64,000 bases of DNA from Streptomyces sp. NRRL F-5122 (GTDB lineage Bacteria; Actinomycetota; Actinomycetes; Streptomycetales; Streptomycetaceae): assembly GCF_001507435.1 (NCBI RefSeq), contig NZ_LMWH01000048.1, positions 124,001 through 188,000 of the forward strand, given 5' to 3'. Shown here in pieces: positions 8,841-17,381 of this stretch. Made by a program: the position numbers and the translations under genes. The notes below the pieces were generated by a model that saw only the letters and a list, made by a program, of their open reading frames with translations, made no database searches and had not been told where the DNA came from. Position 1 is the stretch's first letter; every line of letters starts with the position of its first letter.

Positions 8841-9356
8841 TTAGTGCAGCGCCTTGCGCAGCACGGCGCAGGGGCGCCGGCGGCCGCGGTCCGGGCGGTG
8901 GTCGATCGTCTCGTAGCCGAGGGCGGTCCAGAAGGCCAGGGCCTTGGGGTTGTTCTCCAGCACCGCCAGGCGCACGGCGGCGCGGCCCGTGGAGCGGAAC
9001 CGGTCCTCCACCAGGGAGACGAGCCGCCTGCCGTGCCCCTGGCGCTGGAGTCCCGCGTCCACCATCAGCAGGCCGATCCAGGGGTCCGGGTCGGCCGGGT
9101 CGGGATGGTGCGCGAGGGTGATCACGACGCCCGTCAGCCGCCCGGCGCTGCGCGCGAGCAGGACCTCGACGTCCGGGTTCGCCAGCTCGTCGGCCAGCTC
9201 GGCCGCCACCTGTTCGGGGCGGATGTCGTCCGGGTCCGGGAAGTCGCCGCTCAGTGCGTGGAACTCGCGGTTGGAGACATAGAGCGCGGTGAGTTCGACG
9301 AGCAGCGGACCCGGGATGTCGTGGTCGGGGGTGAGGGGGAGGGACTCGAGGATCAC
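8841..9356 (-). CDS. GNAT N-acetyltransferase
   Basis: About 171 residues from GTG 9356 (TTG at 9365 is the longer alternative). The acetyl-CoA binding segment is VDAGLQRQGHGRRLVSLVEDRF, followed by AVLENNPKALAFWTALGYE, the usual fourth motif. Substrate unknown. It converges with the peptidase gene, with only about 14 bp between stop codons. Confidence 0.8.
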   Translation of the reverse strand: MILESLPLTPDHDIPGPLLVELTALYVSNREFHALSGDFPDPDDIRPEQVAAELADELANPDVEVLLARSAGRLTGVVITLAHHPDPADPDPWIGLLMVDAGLQRQGHGRRLVSLVEDRFRSTGRAAVRLAVLENNPKALAFWTALGYETIDHRPDRGRRRPCAVLRKALH

Positions 9357-9428
9357 GGGGCCCAAAGTATCGCGACGGAACCCCGGGGGCAGGAGGTGTG
9401 CAGAGCTCCGGTCAGGGGGCAGGGCCGA

Positions 9429-9460
9429 GCCCCCGGCCGCGGCGCACCGCGGCCGGGGGC
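9429..9460 (-). terminator. Strong hairpin downstream of terD
   Basis: A perfect 14-bp stem GCCCCCGGCCGCGG / CCGCGGCCGGGGGC with a 4-nt loop CGCA lies just after the terD stop on the minus strand. No T-tract follows, which is common in Streptomyces terminators. Confidence 0.75.
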
Positions 9461-9483
9461 TTCACGCCGAAGCGCCCAGGGGG

Positions 9484-10059
9484 TCAGACGTTGACGCCGA
9501 AGTCCTGGGCGATACCGACCAGACCCGAGGCGTAGCCCTGGCCGACCGCACGGAACTTCCACTCGGCGCCGTTGCGGTACAGCTCGCCGAAGACCATGGC
9601 CGTCTCGGTGGCCGCGTCCTCCGACAGGTCGTAGCGGGCGATCTCCTGACCGCCGGCCTGGTTGACGATGCGGATGTACGCGTTGCGCACCTGGCCGAAG
9701 TTCTGCGAGCGGGACTCCGCGTCGTAGATGGAGACCGGGAAGACGATCTTGTCGATGTCGGCCGGGAGGGCCGCCAGGTTGACGTTGATCGCCTCGTCGT
9801 CGCCCGCGCCCTCACCCGTGCGGTTGTCACCGGTGTGGACGATCGAGCTGTCCGGGGTCTGCTTGTTGTTGAAGAAGACGAAGTGCTGGTCGGAGTAGAC
9901 CTTGCCCTGGGTGTTGACCGCGATCGCGGAGGCGTCGAGGTCGAAGTCGGTGCCCGTGGTGGTGCGGACGTCCCAGCCGAGGCCCACGGTGACGGCGGTC
10001 AGGCCCGGAGCCTCCTTGGTGAGCGAGACGTTGCCACCCTTGGACAGGCTTACAGCCAT
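9484..10059 (-). CDS. TerD-family calcium-binding stress protein
   Basis: 191 residues, the normal length. Family signatures are [42 protein letters not shown], and [22 protein letters not shown], where clustered aspartates form calcium sites. TerD proteins belong to the tellurite-resistance/cytoplasmic stress family; in Streptomyces several copies affect development and calcium response. It is followed by a strong hairpin, so probably monocistronic. Confidence 0.92.
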   Translation of the reverse strand: MAVSLSKGGNVSLTKEAPGLTAVTVGLGWDVRTTTGTDFDLDASAIAVNTQGKVYSDQHFVFFNNKQTPDSSIVHTGDNRTGEGAGDDEAINVNLAALPADIDKIVFPVSIYDAESRSQNFGQVRNAYIRIVNQAGGQEIARYDLSEDAATETAMVFGELYRNGAEWKFRAVGQGYASGLVGIAQDFGVNV

Positions 10060-10264
10060 TGTTGGGAGTCCCTTCCCTCGGTCGCGTACGCGGTGCGGTG
10101 TCTGTGCGCTTCGTACGGCACGAAGCTACAGCTACCCGTCTCAACGCCAAGGGGGGTCCCGATGGTTCCGGATCTCTTTACTTTCTTTACCCGGAGTCTT
10201 CCGCGGCGGCCGCGTGGGTGATATTCGCGTGACGTGGACCGGTCAGTCGCGCGACCATGGAGGC

Positions 10265-10693
10265 ATGTCCGGTCCGTACGTCATTCGCGGCTCCGTCTCG
10301 CTTCCCGAGGCCGAGCTCCTGTGGCGTTTCTCGAGGTCGTCGGGGCCGGGCGGGCAGCATGTCAACACCAGCGACACCCAGGTGGAGTTGCGCTTCGACC
10401 TGGAGCGGACCGAGGCCCTGCCCCCGGTGTGGAAGCAGCGGGCCCTGGAGCGACTGGCGGGGCGGCTCGTCGACGGAGTCGTCACCGTACGCGCGTCCGA
10501 GCACCGCTCGCAGTGGCGCAATCGCGAGGCCGCCGCCGTCCGTCTGGCCTCCCTGCTCGCCGAGGCGACGGCTCCGCCGCCGAAGCCCCGGAAAGCGACC
10601 CGCATCCCCCGCGGCATCAACGAACGCCGGCTGCGGGAGAAGAAGCAGCGCTCGGACACCAAGCGGGGCCGGTCCGGACGGGACTGGCACTAG
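10265..10693 (+). CDS. arfB: GGQ-domain peptidyl-tRNA hydrolase, ArfB/YaeJ type
   Basis: 142 residues from ATG 10265, preceded by a purine-rich GGAGG. The motif SSGPGGQHVNTSDTQVEL holds the catalytic GGQ at residues 29-31. The C-terminus is lysine/arginine rich (RRLREKKQRSDTKRGRSGR), as in ArfB/ICT1, where this tail enters the mRNA channel of stalled ribosomes. It lacks the codon-recognition domain of RF1/RF2. It is thus a ribosome-rescue hydrolase by homology. A small GCCCC/GGGGC hairpin follows the stop. Confidence 0.9.
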   Translation: MSGPYVIRGSVSLPEAELLWRFSRSSGPGGQHVNTSDTQVELRFDLERTEALPPVWKQRALERLAGRLVDGVVTVRASEHRSQWRNREAAAVRLASLLAEATAPPPKPRKATRIPRGINERRLREKKQRSDTKRGRSGRDWH

Positions 10694-11278
10694 CCCCTTC
10701 GTGGGGCGCGGTCGTTCTCCGTCGTCCCCTCCCGAACGCGACGGGAAATGCCGAGAACGCCGGAGCGGAGCGGCCCTTCAGGACCGGTCGGGCTCCACCA
10801 CCCCCGCGAACATGAACATCTGGTGTCTTGATGGAAAAATCATGGACAGCTCGGTTGTCCGGAGGGGGCGGGTGGAGTCGCGGGATTCGGCGACACGACC
10901 GCCGATGCGGCGACGGCCGGCGGCGTCCGGCCGATGCCCCGGCTGCCCGTCACGCCGGTCGCGAGCGCCGTACCGAGTGACCTGCGCAACCGCCTCGCCC
11001 CCGTCCGCCCGGAGGACGCACGGTCACTCGTGGGCGAGCCTTGCGGAAGTCGTCGTGGCAATAGTGCAAAAAGCAGCCGTGCGTTCTTGCCGCGGGCGGG
11101 GCTGACCAATTTTCAAAAACGGCACTTCGGGAGGCGGGCGGAATTGCCGAATGCGCAAGAAAGACCCGTCCGTTCCGTGGAAACCGGGAAAGACGCAAGC
11201 CTCGAGTTCCGAAATGACGCCCGTCGCACGGATCGCGGCCGGCCGATGCCGTGGAGTTGCGCCCCGTACCCGCACCCC
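10694..11278. other. Long intergenic region with lower-GC tract
   Basis: 585 bp without a convincing gene between two convergent genes. The first 15 bp form a small hairpin (GCCCC/GGGGC). The part from about 11045 to 11230 is distinctly less GC-rich than the surroundings (A/T runs such as AAAAAG and TTTTCAAAAA) and has no Streptomyces-type codon bias in any frame. An 83-codon minus-strand frame at 11024-11275 lacks a ribosome-binding site. I see no tRNA or known RNA. Confidence 0.6.
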
Positions 11279-11851
11279 TCAGTCCAGGTGCCGGTAGCGC
11301 CCCCGGAAGTACATGAGCGGTCCGCCCTCCGCGCTCGGCACCTGCGCGCTCAGCACCCGTCCGATGACCAGCGTGTGGTCGCCCGCCGGCACGCGCTGCT
11401 CCGTGCTGCACTCCAGGGTCGCCAGGGCGCCGCCGACCAGGAGCGCGCCGCAGGCCTCGCCGCGCGTGTACGGGATGTCCTCGAACAGGAGCCGGTCGCT
11501 GATGCGCCCCTTCATCGCGAATCGGCCCGCGATGTGCCGTTGGCTCTCCGCGAGCACGGAGACGCCCCACAGCGGCTGCTCGGCGAGCAGGTCGTCCATG
11601 CGCGAGCCCTCACGCAGGCTGACCAGGACCAGCGGCGGGTCCAGTGACACCGACATGAAGGCCGTCGCCGTCATGCCCACGTCCTCGCCCCGGGTGATGT
11701 CGCGGCGCGCCGGGGATCCCCCCGGGGCGACGGTACCGGGGGAGCTCGTGGCGGCGGGGCCCCCGGCGTCCAGCGGGGGCTCGTGCGAGGTCACCAGGAC
11801 CACCCCCGCGGCCAGCCGGGACAGGGCGGCACGGAACTCGTCGTTGCTCAC
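11279..11851 (-). CDS. FMN-dependent flavin reductase-like protein
   Basis: 190 residues from GTG 11851 (VSNDEFRAALSRLAAGVVLVTS), directly preceded by GAAGGG; a longer start at 11917 would add a proline-rich tail. Domain hallmarks are MTATAFMSVSLDPPLVLVSL and the closing YFRGRYRHL, typical of HpaC/ActVB-type flavin reductases that use NAD(P)H to supply reduced FMN to a monooxygenase. A 35-residue insert (PLDAGGPAATSS...RGEDVG) interrupts the usual second strand. No partner monooxygenase is adjacent. Confidence 0.8.
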   Translation of the reverse strand: MSNDEFRAALSRLAAGVVLVTSHEPPLDAGGPAATSSPGTVAPGGSPARRDITRGEDVGMTATAFMSVSLDPPLVLVSLREGSRMDDLLAEQPLWGVSVLAESQRHIAGRFAMKGRISDRLLFEDIPYTRGEACGALLVGGALATLECSTEQRVPAGDHTLVIGRVLSAQVPSAEGGPLMYFRGRYRHLD

Positions 11852-12387
11852 CCCTTCAGGATGCCCGGACGCGGACGGGGCGGTTGGCACGGGCGGGGAA
11901 GGGGGAGTCTTCAGCACGCCCGGAACGCTAGCCGGAGCGGCCGGACGCGCACATCGGCCCCGGGCCCGAAGCGCGACCTAGGACCATGGGCGGACGCCGG
12001 CGGTGCGTAGGGGCCGGCCCGCGGACGGCGGGGACGTCGCCGGGCGTCGGCGTGCATGATCGGCCCGTACACTCAACGTGGCCCGGTCGTCATGGAGTTG
12101 GCACGTATGATCACAGCTTCTGCACGGGGCGTTAATTGCGGGCGGTAAACGCACAGGAAAAACGCGGAATCCCACTCAATTGTTCATGTTCCACTGTGAC
12201 TTGAGTCACAGGGGCCGTATTTTGTTGACCCTGTGTACCTAGTGGGCAGCGCGCTGTGATTCAGTGGCTGAGGCGCTGCACGACGCTACGCATGGAGTAC
12301 GCCGAGTAGCGCACCGAGGAAAACCGGGAGAACCGTAGTACGCCGACGCGTCCCTGGAGCTGCTGCGAGACCTCGAGGGGAGGGCGA
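11852..12387. other. Divergent regulatory region between flavin reductase and cdgB
   Basis: 536 bp with no gene. It holds a CRP-type palindrome at 12195-12210 and an isolated -35-like TTGACC at 12225-12230 for which I could not find a well-spaced -10. A ribosome-binding stretch GGGGAGGG precedes cdgB. The A/T content rises at 12120-12230, as expected for promoters. Confidence 0.6.
12195..12210. promoter_or_regulatory. Perfect CRP-type palindrome upstream of cdgB
   Basis: The 16-mer TGTGACTTGAGTCACA is a perfect inverted repeat (7-bp arms, TG centre). It matches both the general CRP consensus TGTGA-N6-TCACA and the reported Streptomyces Crp pattern GTG-N6-GNCAC. It is 178 bp upstream of the cdgB start. 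Binding by Crp is inferred; a BldD box, known for cdgB in S. coelicolor, would have a different spacing. Confidence 0.6.
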
Positions 12388-14058
12388 GTGGACACCGAGT
12401 CGGAGCCGTATGTCCGTCTTGCGTCCCTGCGGCAGCTGCATCAGGTCATGGCGGACATGAACACCGCTCGGAGCCTGGCGGACACGCTGCAGACCGTCGC
12501 CGACGGCGTCGTGGGCGGCCTCGGCTACGAGCTGGCGGCCGTCAACCTCGTGCGGCCGGACGGTGACCTCGTCGTCGCCGCGTTCGCCGGCAACTCTGCC
12601 GCCGAGTCGCTGATCACCGGACGCGTCGGCTCCCGTGCCTCCTGGGACCGCCGGCTGAACATGGGCGAGACCTGGGGCGATCTGCGGTTCATACCCCACA
12701 CCGAGGGCTGGGTGCTCGACGAGGACGACGTGCCGCAGTGGCACACCGATGGTCCCGAGCCCCGTTTCGAGGACGAGTGGCACCCCGCCGACCGTCTCCT
12801 GGCGCCCATGTACACACCGAGCGTGCAGGGCAGCTGCGGCGAACTGATCGGGGTCATCTCGGTCGACCGGCCGCGCAACGGGAGGCGGCCCGGTGCCTGG
12901 GGCCGCGAGGCGCTCCAGATGTACGCCTTCCAGGCGGCCATCGCCATCAGCAACGCCCGCCTCAGGGCCAACATGCAGCGGGCCCTCGTCCGCCTCGAGC
13001 GGGAGCAGCAGGCCCTGCGGGCCAGCGAGGAGTCCTTCCGCCAGGCCTTCGAGTACGCCCCGTCCGGCATGGCCATCGCCGAGATGGGCGGTGACCAGCA
13101 CGGGCGGATCCTGCGCACCAACGACGCGCTGTGCCGGCTGCTGGGCAGGCCCGCCTCCGCCATGCGCCGCTACTCGTTCTCCGATCTTGTCCATCCCGAG
13201 GACATCGGCACCCTCCTGCGGACCTCCGCCGAGGGCGGACGGGCGGAACTGCGGCTCGGGCGCCGCGACGGCACGTACGTCTGGGTGTCGCTGCGCAACT
13301 CCGTCGTCGCCGACGCCGCGGACGGGCCCCGCTTCCTCCTCACCCATGTCGAGGACATAGAGGAGCGCAAGCGCCGCGAGCTGCAGCTCGCCCACCGGGC
13401 CTCGCACGACTCGCTCACCGGACTGCCCAACTCCGCCGAGCTGCGCTCCCGCCTGTCCGCCCGCCTCTGCCAGCGTCCGCAGTCCCTTCCCCCGGGCGCG
13501 GCCGACGCCCTGGACGCGGCGTACGGCGATCACGCGGCCGGCCACCCGGCGGCCTTCGACGGGGCCGGGCACACGTTCGACTTCCACCCCCGGGGGCCGT
13601 ACGACGCCTTCGACCACCATGTGCACACCGTCGCCCCCGAGATCGACAGCGACGACGGCACCAAGGGGCTCGCTGTGCTCTTCTGCGACCTCGACGGCTT
13701 CAAGTCGATCAACGACCGCTTCGGCCACAACGCGGGCGACGCGGTCCTCATCGAGGTGGCCCGGCGGCTCAGCCGCGGAGTGCGCGACGGGGACACGGTG
13801 GCCCGACTCGGCGGCGACGAGTTCGTCGTCCTCGCCAACGGGCTGGGCAAGGCCGACGCCCAGGACCTCGCGGTGCGCCTGCGCAACGAGATCATCCAGC
13901 CCATCCGGGTCGACGGCCGTGCCATGCGGGTCGGCGCAAGCTTCGGAATCGGCTGGGCGCACTGCGGTATGACGGCGGACGAAGTGTTGAAATCCGCTGA
14001 CGAACGGATGTACGTAGAGAAACGTTCTCGTCCCAAACAACACAGACGAGCTGGATAA
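12388..14058 (+). CDS. cdgB: Diguanylate cyclase CdgB (GAF-PAS-GGDEF)
   Basis: 556 residues from GTG 12388, with SD GGGGAGGG. An N-terminal GAF domain (about 10-190, LADTLQTVADGVVGGLGYELAAVNLV) is followed by a PAS/PAC sensor (about 215-330, ESFRQAFEYAPSGMAIAEM) and a GGDEF domain. The active-site loop RLGGDEF is intact (GGDEF at 475-479) and is preceded by an RDGD inhibitory I-site (466-469), so the enzyme should make c-di-GMP from GTP and be product-inhibited. Length and domain order match S. coelicolor CdgB (SCO4281), a BldD target acting on development and antibiotic production. A low-complexity insert (370-420) separates PAS and GGDEF. Confidence 0.93.
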   Translation: MDTESEPYVRLASLRQLHQVMADMNTARSLADTLQTVADGVVGGLGYELAAVNLVRPDGDLVVAAFAGNSAAESLITGRVGSRASWDRRLNMGETWGDLRFIPHTEGWVLDEDDVPQWHTDGPEPRFEDEWHPADRLLAPMYTPSVQGSCGELIGVISVDRPRNGRRPGAWGREALQMYAFQAAIAISNARLRANMQRALVRLEREQQALRASEESFRQAFEYAPSGMAIAEMGGDQHGRILRTNDALCRLLGRPASAMRRYSFSDLVHPEDIGTLLRTSAEGGRAELRLGRRDGTYVWVSLRNSVVADAADGPRFLLTHVEDIEERKRRELQLAHRASHDSLTGLPNSAELRSRLSARLCQRPQSLPPGAADALDAAYGDHAAGHPAAFDGAGHTFDFHPRGPYDAFDHHVHTVAPEIDSDDGTKGLAVLFCDLDGFKSINDRFGHNAGDAVLIEVARRLSRGVRDGDTVARLGGDEFVVLANGLGKADAQDLAVRLRNEIIQPIRVDGRAMRVGASFGIGWAHCGMTADEVLKSADERMYVEKRSRPKQHRRAG

Positions 14059-14174
14059 ACGCAGGTCATTGCCTGGGTGATGGGGAGAACAGCAGTTTGG
14101 GGTCCTGGGAACGGGTAGGCTCGCCATTCAGCCACGTATGCATCTGGACCCGCACCTGTTGAGGAGACCTAGGG

Positions 14175-15113
14175 ATGACGCCCGGCAACAACGGCGCGAG
14201 CACGCCCGAGGACGAGGACCCGTTCGGCTACCTCTATGCCGACGGCCAGGCCAACGGCGCACAGCCTCCCACCGGCGGTTACGGCTACCCGGGCACCGTC
14301 AACAGAGTGCGCCCGGTCGGCGAGCGCCAGTACGGCCAGCCGCAGGCCCCCACGGCCGCCTACGGCCAGGTGCCCCAGCAGCAGGCGTACGGGCAGCCGA
14401 ACGCGCACTACGCCGCGCCCGAGACCGTGCCCGGCGGTGCCGCCACCACCCGCCAGACGTCGGTCGGCACGGGCGGCGGCGGCCGTGGCCGGGGCCCCAA
14501 CACCAAGGGCCTCCTGATCGGTGCGATCGCGGTGGTCGCCGCGGTCGTGATCGGTATCGGCATCGCCATGATCGGCGGCGACTCGGACGGCGACAAGGGC
14601 GGCAACGAGGCGGGCTCCAGCCCGTCGGCCGCGCAGAGCGCGGACCCGAGCCAGTCCGCCACCCAGCAGGCCACGGACGACAGCCCGCTGCCGACCGTCG
14701 ACGCCAAGGCGCTGCGCCTGGAGGGCGGCACCAGCACCGCGTCCGACGTGAAGGGTGCCAAGGCGGGCGGCGGTGTCTACGTCCAGGGCTTCAACGCCCC
14801 CGGTGCCGCCGTGACCTGGAGCGTGGACGTTCCGTCGACCGGCAAGTACACGCTGCACACCGGCTACGGCGTCCCCGGCGTCGACGCCACGGCCACCCTC
14901 GCCGTCAACGGCACGGCCCAGACCACCCCCATGTCCCTGAAGAACTGGGCGAACGCGCCGCAGGGCGACTGGGAGAAGGGCTGGACGAAGACGTTCAACT
15001 ACGTCCAGCTCAACAAGGGCACCAACACCATCCGGATCTCCTGCGAGCAGGGGAACCAGTGCAACGCCAACTTCGACCAGCTCTGGCTGACCAAGGGCTG
15101 GGCGAACAAGTAG
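14175..15113 (+). CDS. Single-pass membrane protein with C-terminal CBM6/CBM35-like domain
   Basis: 312 residues, start ATG 14175 with GAGGAG upstream. A cytoplasmic Gly/Tyr/Gln/Pro-rich N-terminus (GGYGYPG, RQYGQPQ, AYGQP) precedes one membrane helix at about 112-134, a Ser/Ala/Asp-rich linker, and an extracytoplasmic domain (about 175-312) with YVQGFNAPGAAVTWSVDVPSTGKYTLHTGYG, the pattern of CBM6/CBM35 beta-sandwich modules. It likely binds a wall or extracellular polysaccharide. It follows cdgB by 116 bp on the same strand. Confidence 0.8.
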   Translation: MTPGNNGASTPEDEDPFGYLYADGQANGAQPPTGGYGYPGTVNRVRPVGERQYGQPQAPTAAYGQVPQQQAYGQPNAHYAAPETVPGGAATTRQTSVGTGGGGRGRGPNTKGLLIGAIAVVAAVVIGIGIAMIGGDSDGDKGGNEAGSSPSAAQSADPSQSATQQATDDSPLPTVDAKALRLEGGTSTASDVKGAKAGGGVYVQGFNAPGAAVTWSVDVPSTGKYTLHTGYGVPGVDATATLAVNGTAQTTPMSLKNWANAPQGDWEKGWTKTFNYVQLNKGTNTIRISCEQGNQCNANFDQLWLTKGWANK

Positions 15114-15118
15114 CCGCG

Positions 15119-15137
15119 CGGGGCCCGTGAAGCCCCG
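15119..15137. terminator. Small bidirectional hairpin between convergent genes
   Basis: CGGGGC / GCCCCG with a 7-nt loop lies between the CBM-like gene and the convergent PfkB kinase. It is short; terminator activity is inferred from position. Confidence 0.45.
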
Positions 15138-15150
15138 TGCCGAGCACCTC

Positions 15151-16080
15151 TCACGCCGCGGCGTTGTGCGGTGTGACGATCACCCGCTCCAGCAGTTCCT
15201 CATAGGTCCGGCGGTCGAACTCGCCCGCCACCGGGGCCAGTACGGTCGCCGCGGACACGGCCACGGCCCGGGCGAGGCGGGCCGGCCACGGCAGCACGTC
15301 CACCAGGCCGGACAGCAGGCCCGCGACCGCCGAGTCGCCGGCGCCCGTCGGATTGCCCAGGACCCGGCTCGGAGGGACGGCGCGCCAGCGGCCCTCCGCG
15401 TTCACCGCCAGCAGCCCCTCCGCGCCCAGCGAGGCGACCACGGTGTGTGCGCCGCGTCTCCGGGCGTCCCTGGTGGCCTGCAACGGTTCGTGGGAACCGG
15501 TCAGTTCGGCGAGTTCGTCGGCGTTCGGCTTGACCACGTCGGGGCGGGCGGCGACACCCCGACGCAGCGGTTCGCCGCTCGTGTCGAGCAGCACGGGGAC
15601 GCCCGCCGCCCGTGCGGTGCGCACCAGTTGGGCGTACGCGCCCACCGGCACCCCCGGCGGCAGGCTGCCGCACAGCGCCACCGCGGCGGCCGAGGACACC
15701 AGTTCGCCGTACGACTCCAGGAAGGCGGACCACTCGGCGGGGGCTATTACCGGGCCCGGTTCGTTCAGCTGGGTGGTGTCGCCGGTGGTCTGGTCCACGA
15801 CCGCGATCGTGCGCCGGGTCGCCCCCGCTACGGGGACGAGCGCGTCCACCACGCCCGAGGTGTCGGCGAGTTGGTCCCGGACCGAGCGGCCCGTCCTGCC
15901 TCCGGCGAATCCTGTCGCGGTCACCCGGTGGCCGAGCGCCGCGAGCACCCGGGCCACGTTCAGCCCTTTGCCGCCGGGGCGTTCGGTCACCTCGGTCACC
16001 CGGTGCGAGGCGTGCGGCCGCAACGTTCGTACCCGATAGGTGATGTCGAGAGCGGTGTTCAGCGTGACCGTGAGGATCAC
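15151..16080 (-). CDS. PfkB-family sugar kinase, 1-phosphofructokinase-like
   Basis: 309 residues from GTG 16080 (VILTVTLNTALDITYRV), chosen because GAGGGAGG sits 9-10 nt upstream; an ATG at 16104 is less well placed. PfkB signatures are GGKGLNVARVLAALGH near residue 37 and the C-terminal GNPTGAGDSAVAGLLSGL, which carries the catalytic Asp of the GAGD motif. It resembles 1-phosphofructokinase/tagatose-6-phosphate kinase. Its place next to nagA/nagK suggests a role in sugar-phosphate flow from amino sugars, but the substrate is not proven. Confidence 0.87.
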   Translation of the reverse strand: MILTVTLNTALDITYRVRTLRPHASHRVTEVTERPGGKGLNVARVLAALGHRVTATGFAGGRTGRSVRDQLADTSGVVDALVPVAGATRRTIAVVDQTTGDTTQLNEPGPVIAPAEWSAFLESYGELVSSAAAVALCGSLPPGVPVGAYAQLVRTARAAGVPVLLDTSGEPLRRGVAARPDVVKPNADELAELTGSHEPLQATRDARRRGAHTVVASLGAEGLLAVNAEGRWRAVPPSRVLGNPTGAGDSAVAGLLSGLVDVLPWPARLARAVAVSAATVLAPVAGEFDRRTYEELLERVIVTPHNAAA

Positions 16081-16185
16081 CTGGGGGACCTCCCTCGAAG
16101 TCATGGCGGCGCGATCCGTGGAAACGGGATTCCAGAATGCGCTTGCCGACGGCGTGTGCGGAGGCTCGATCATGCCAAAAGAGTC

Positions 16186-16221
16186 GGCGGTCGGCCCAGT
16201 CCCCCGAGCCGACCGCCTTTT
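16186..16221. terminator. Rho-independent-type terminator after nagA
   Basis: A perfect 10-bp stem GGCGGTCGGC / GCCGACCGCC with a 12-nt loop is flanked by AAAA on one side and TTTT on the other, so it can work on both strands. It follows the nagA stop (minus strand). Confidence 0.8.
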
Positions 16222-16238
16222 GCCAACATGCGGATGAA

Positions 16239-17381
16239 TCACCCCAGTTGGGGATCCACCACCCACTCGCCGCGGCGCATCACACCCTTGAGCTCGAACT
16301 CGGCGTCCAGCAGTACCAGGTCGGCGTCCTTGCCCGGCTCCAGCGAGCCCACCCGGTCGTCGATGCCCAGCAGCTTCGCCGGGTTGGCCGAGATGGCCGC
16401 CACGACGTCCTCCACCGGCAGCCGGTCGACGGTGACGGCCCGCCGGAAGGCGCGATCCAGGGTGAGTGTCGAGCCCGCGATCGAACCGCCCTCCACCAGC
16501 CGCGCCACACCCTCGCTGACCTCGACCTCCAGCGGGCCGAGCAGATAGCGCCCGTCGCCGCTGCCGGCCGCGTCCATCGCGTCGGTGATGAAGGCGACCC
16601 GCCCGGCGCCCGCGTGATGGAACGCCAGCTGGACGGTGGCCGGGTGCAGATGCGTGCCGTCGTCGATCAGCTCGACCGTGATCCGCTCGTCCTCCAGGAG
16701 CGCGGCGATGGGGCCGGGGGTGCGGTGGCCGAGCGGCGGCATGGCGTTGAAGAGGTGGGTCGCGACCGTGGCGCCCGCGTCGATGGCCGCCACCGTCTGC
16801 TCGTAGGTGGCGTCTGTGTGCCCGATCGCCGCGATCACGCCGTGTTCGGCGAGCAGCCGTACGGAGTCGAGGCCGCCGGGCAGTTCGGTGGCGAGCGTGA
16901 CCATTTTCGCGTGGCCGCGGGCGGCGTCGACCAGTTTGCGGACCTCCGCCGGATCCGGGTCGCGCAGCAGTTCCTCGGAGTGCGCTCCCTTGCGGCAGGG
17001 GGAGATGAACGGCCCCTCGAAGTGGATGCCGGCGATGTCCCCCTGCTCGGCGAGTTCGGACAGCAGCCCGGCCTGCCCGACGAGGAAGTCCATGTCGTCG
17101 GTGACGGTCGAGGCGACGACGGTGGTGGTGCCGTGCAGCCGGTGCGTGCGCACGGCCGTCAGGGCCTCGTCCGCCGTGCCCGAGAAGGACGCCCCGCCGC
17201 CGCCGTGGTTGTGGATGTCGACGAAGCCGGGGACCAGCCAGTGCCCTCGCACGTCGACGGTCTGCGCGTGCGCGGCGCCCTCCGCGGCGATCCGTGAGCC
17301 CTCCACGGCGACCCGGCCGTCGTCCACGATCCCGGTGGGCAGCACCACCCGGGCACCGGCGAGAACCTTGCTAGTGGCCAT
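16239..17381 (-). CDS. nagA: N-acetylglucosamine-6-phosphate deacetylase
   Basis: 380 residues from ATG 17381. Amidohydrolase-fold hallmarks: metal ligands HNH at 57-59 (VDIHNHGGGG), the conserved IHFEGPFISP, AIGHTDATYEQ, THLFNAMPPLGHR, and FITDAMDAAG. It removes the acetyl group from GlcNAc-6-P in the cytosol, giving glucosamine-6-P. The start overlaps the nagK stop by four bases (ATGA), so translation is probably coupled. The divergent DasR-type sites upstream of nagK should control both. Confidence 0.95.
   Translation of the reverse strand: MATSKVLAGARVVLPTGIVDDGRVAVEGSRIAAEGAAHAQTVDVRGHWLVPGFVDIHNHGGGGASFSGTADEALTAVRTHRLHGTTTVVASTVTDDMDFLVGQAGLLSELAEQGDIAGIHFEGPFISPCRKGAHSEELLRDPDPAEVRKLVDAARGHAKMVTLATELPGGLDSVRLLAEHGVIAAIGHTDATYEQTVAAIDAGATVATHLFNAMPPLGHRTPGPIAALLEDERITVELIDDGTHLHPATVQLAFHHAGAGRVAFITDAMDAAGSGDGRYLLGPLEVEVSEGVARLVEGGSIAGSTLTLDRAFRRAVTVDRLPVEDVVAAISANPAKLLGIDDRVGSLEPGKDADLVLLDAEFELKGVMRRGEWVVDPQLG

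Noticed and set aside
11024..11275. 83-codon minus-strand frame in the intergenic region
   Set aside because: No SD, no codon bias, no recognised similarity.
12195..12210. Reading the cdgB palindrome as a BldD box
   Set aside because: The BldD pattern needs five bases between TNAC and GTNA; here there are four. It fits Crp better.
12286..14127. 613-codon open frame on the minus strand opposite cdgB
   Set aside because: It mirrors the GC-biased third positions of cdgB; the cdgB domains on the plus strand are complete and the antisense product resembles no family I know.
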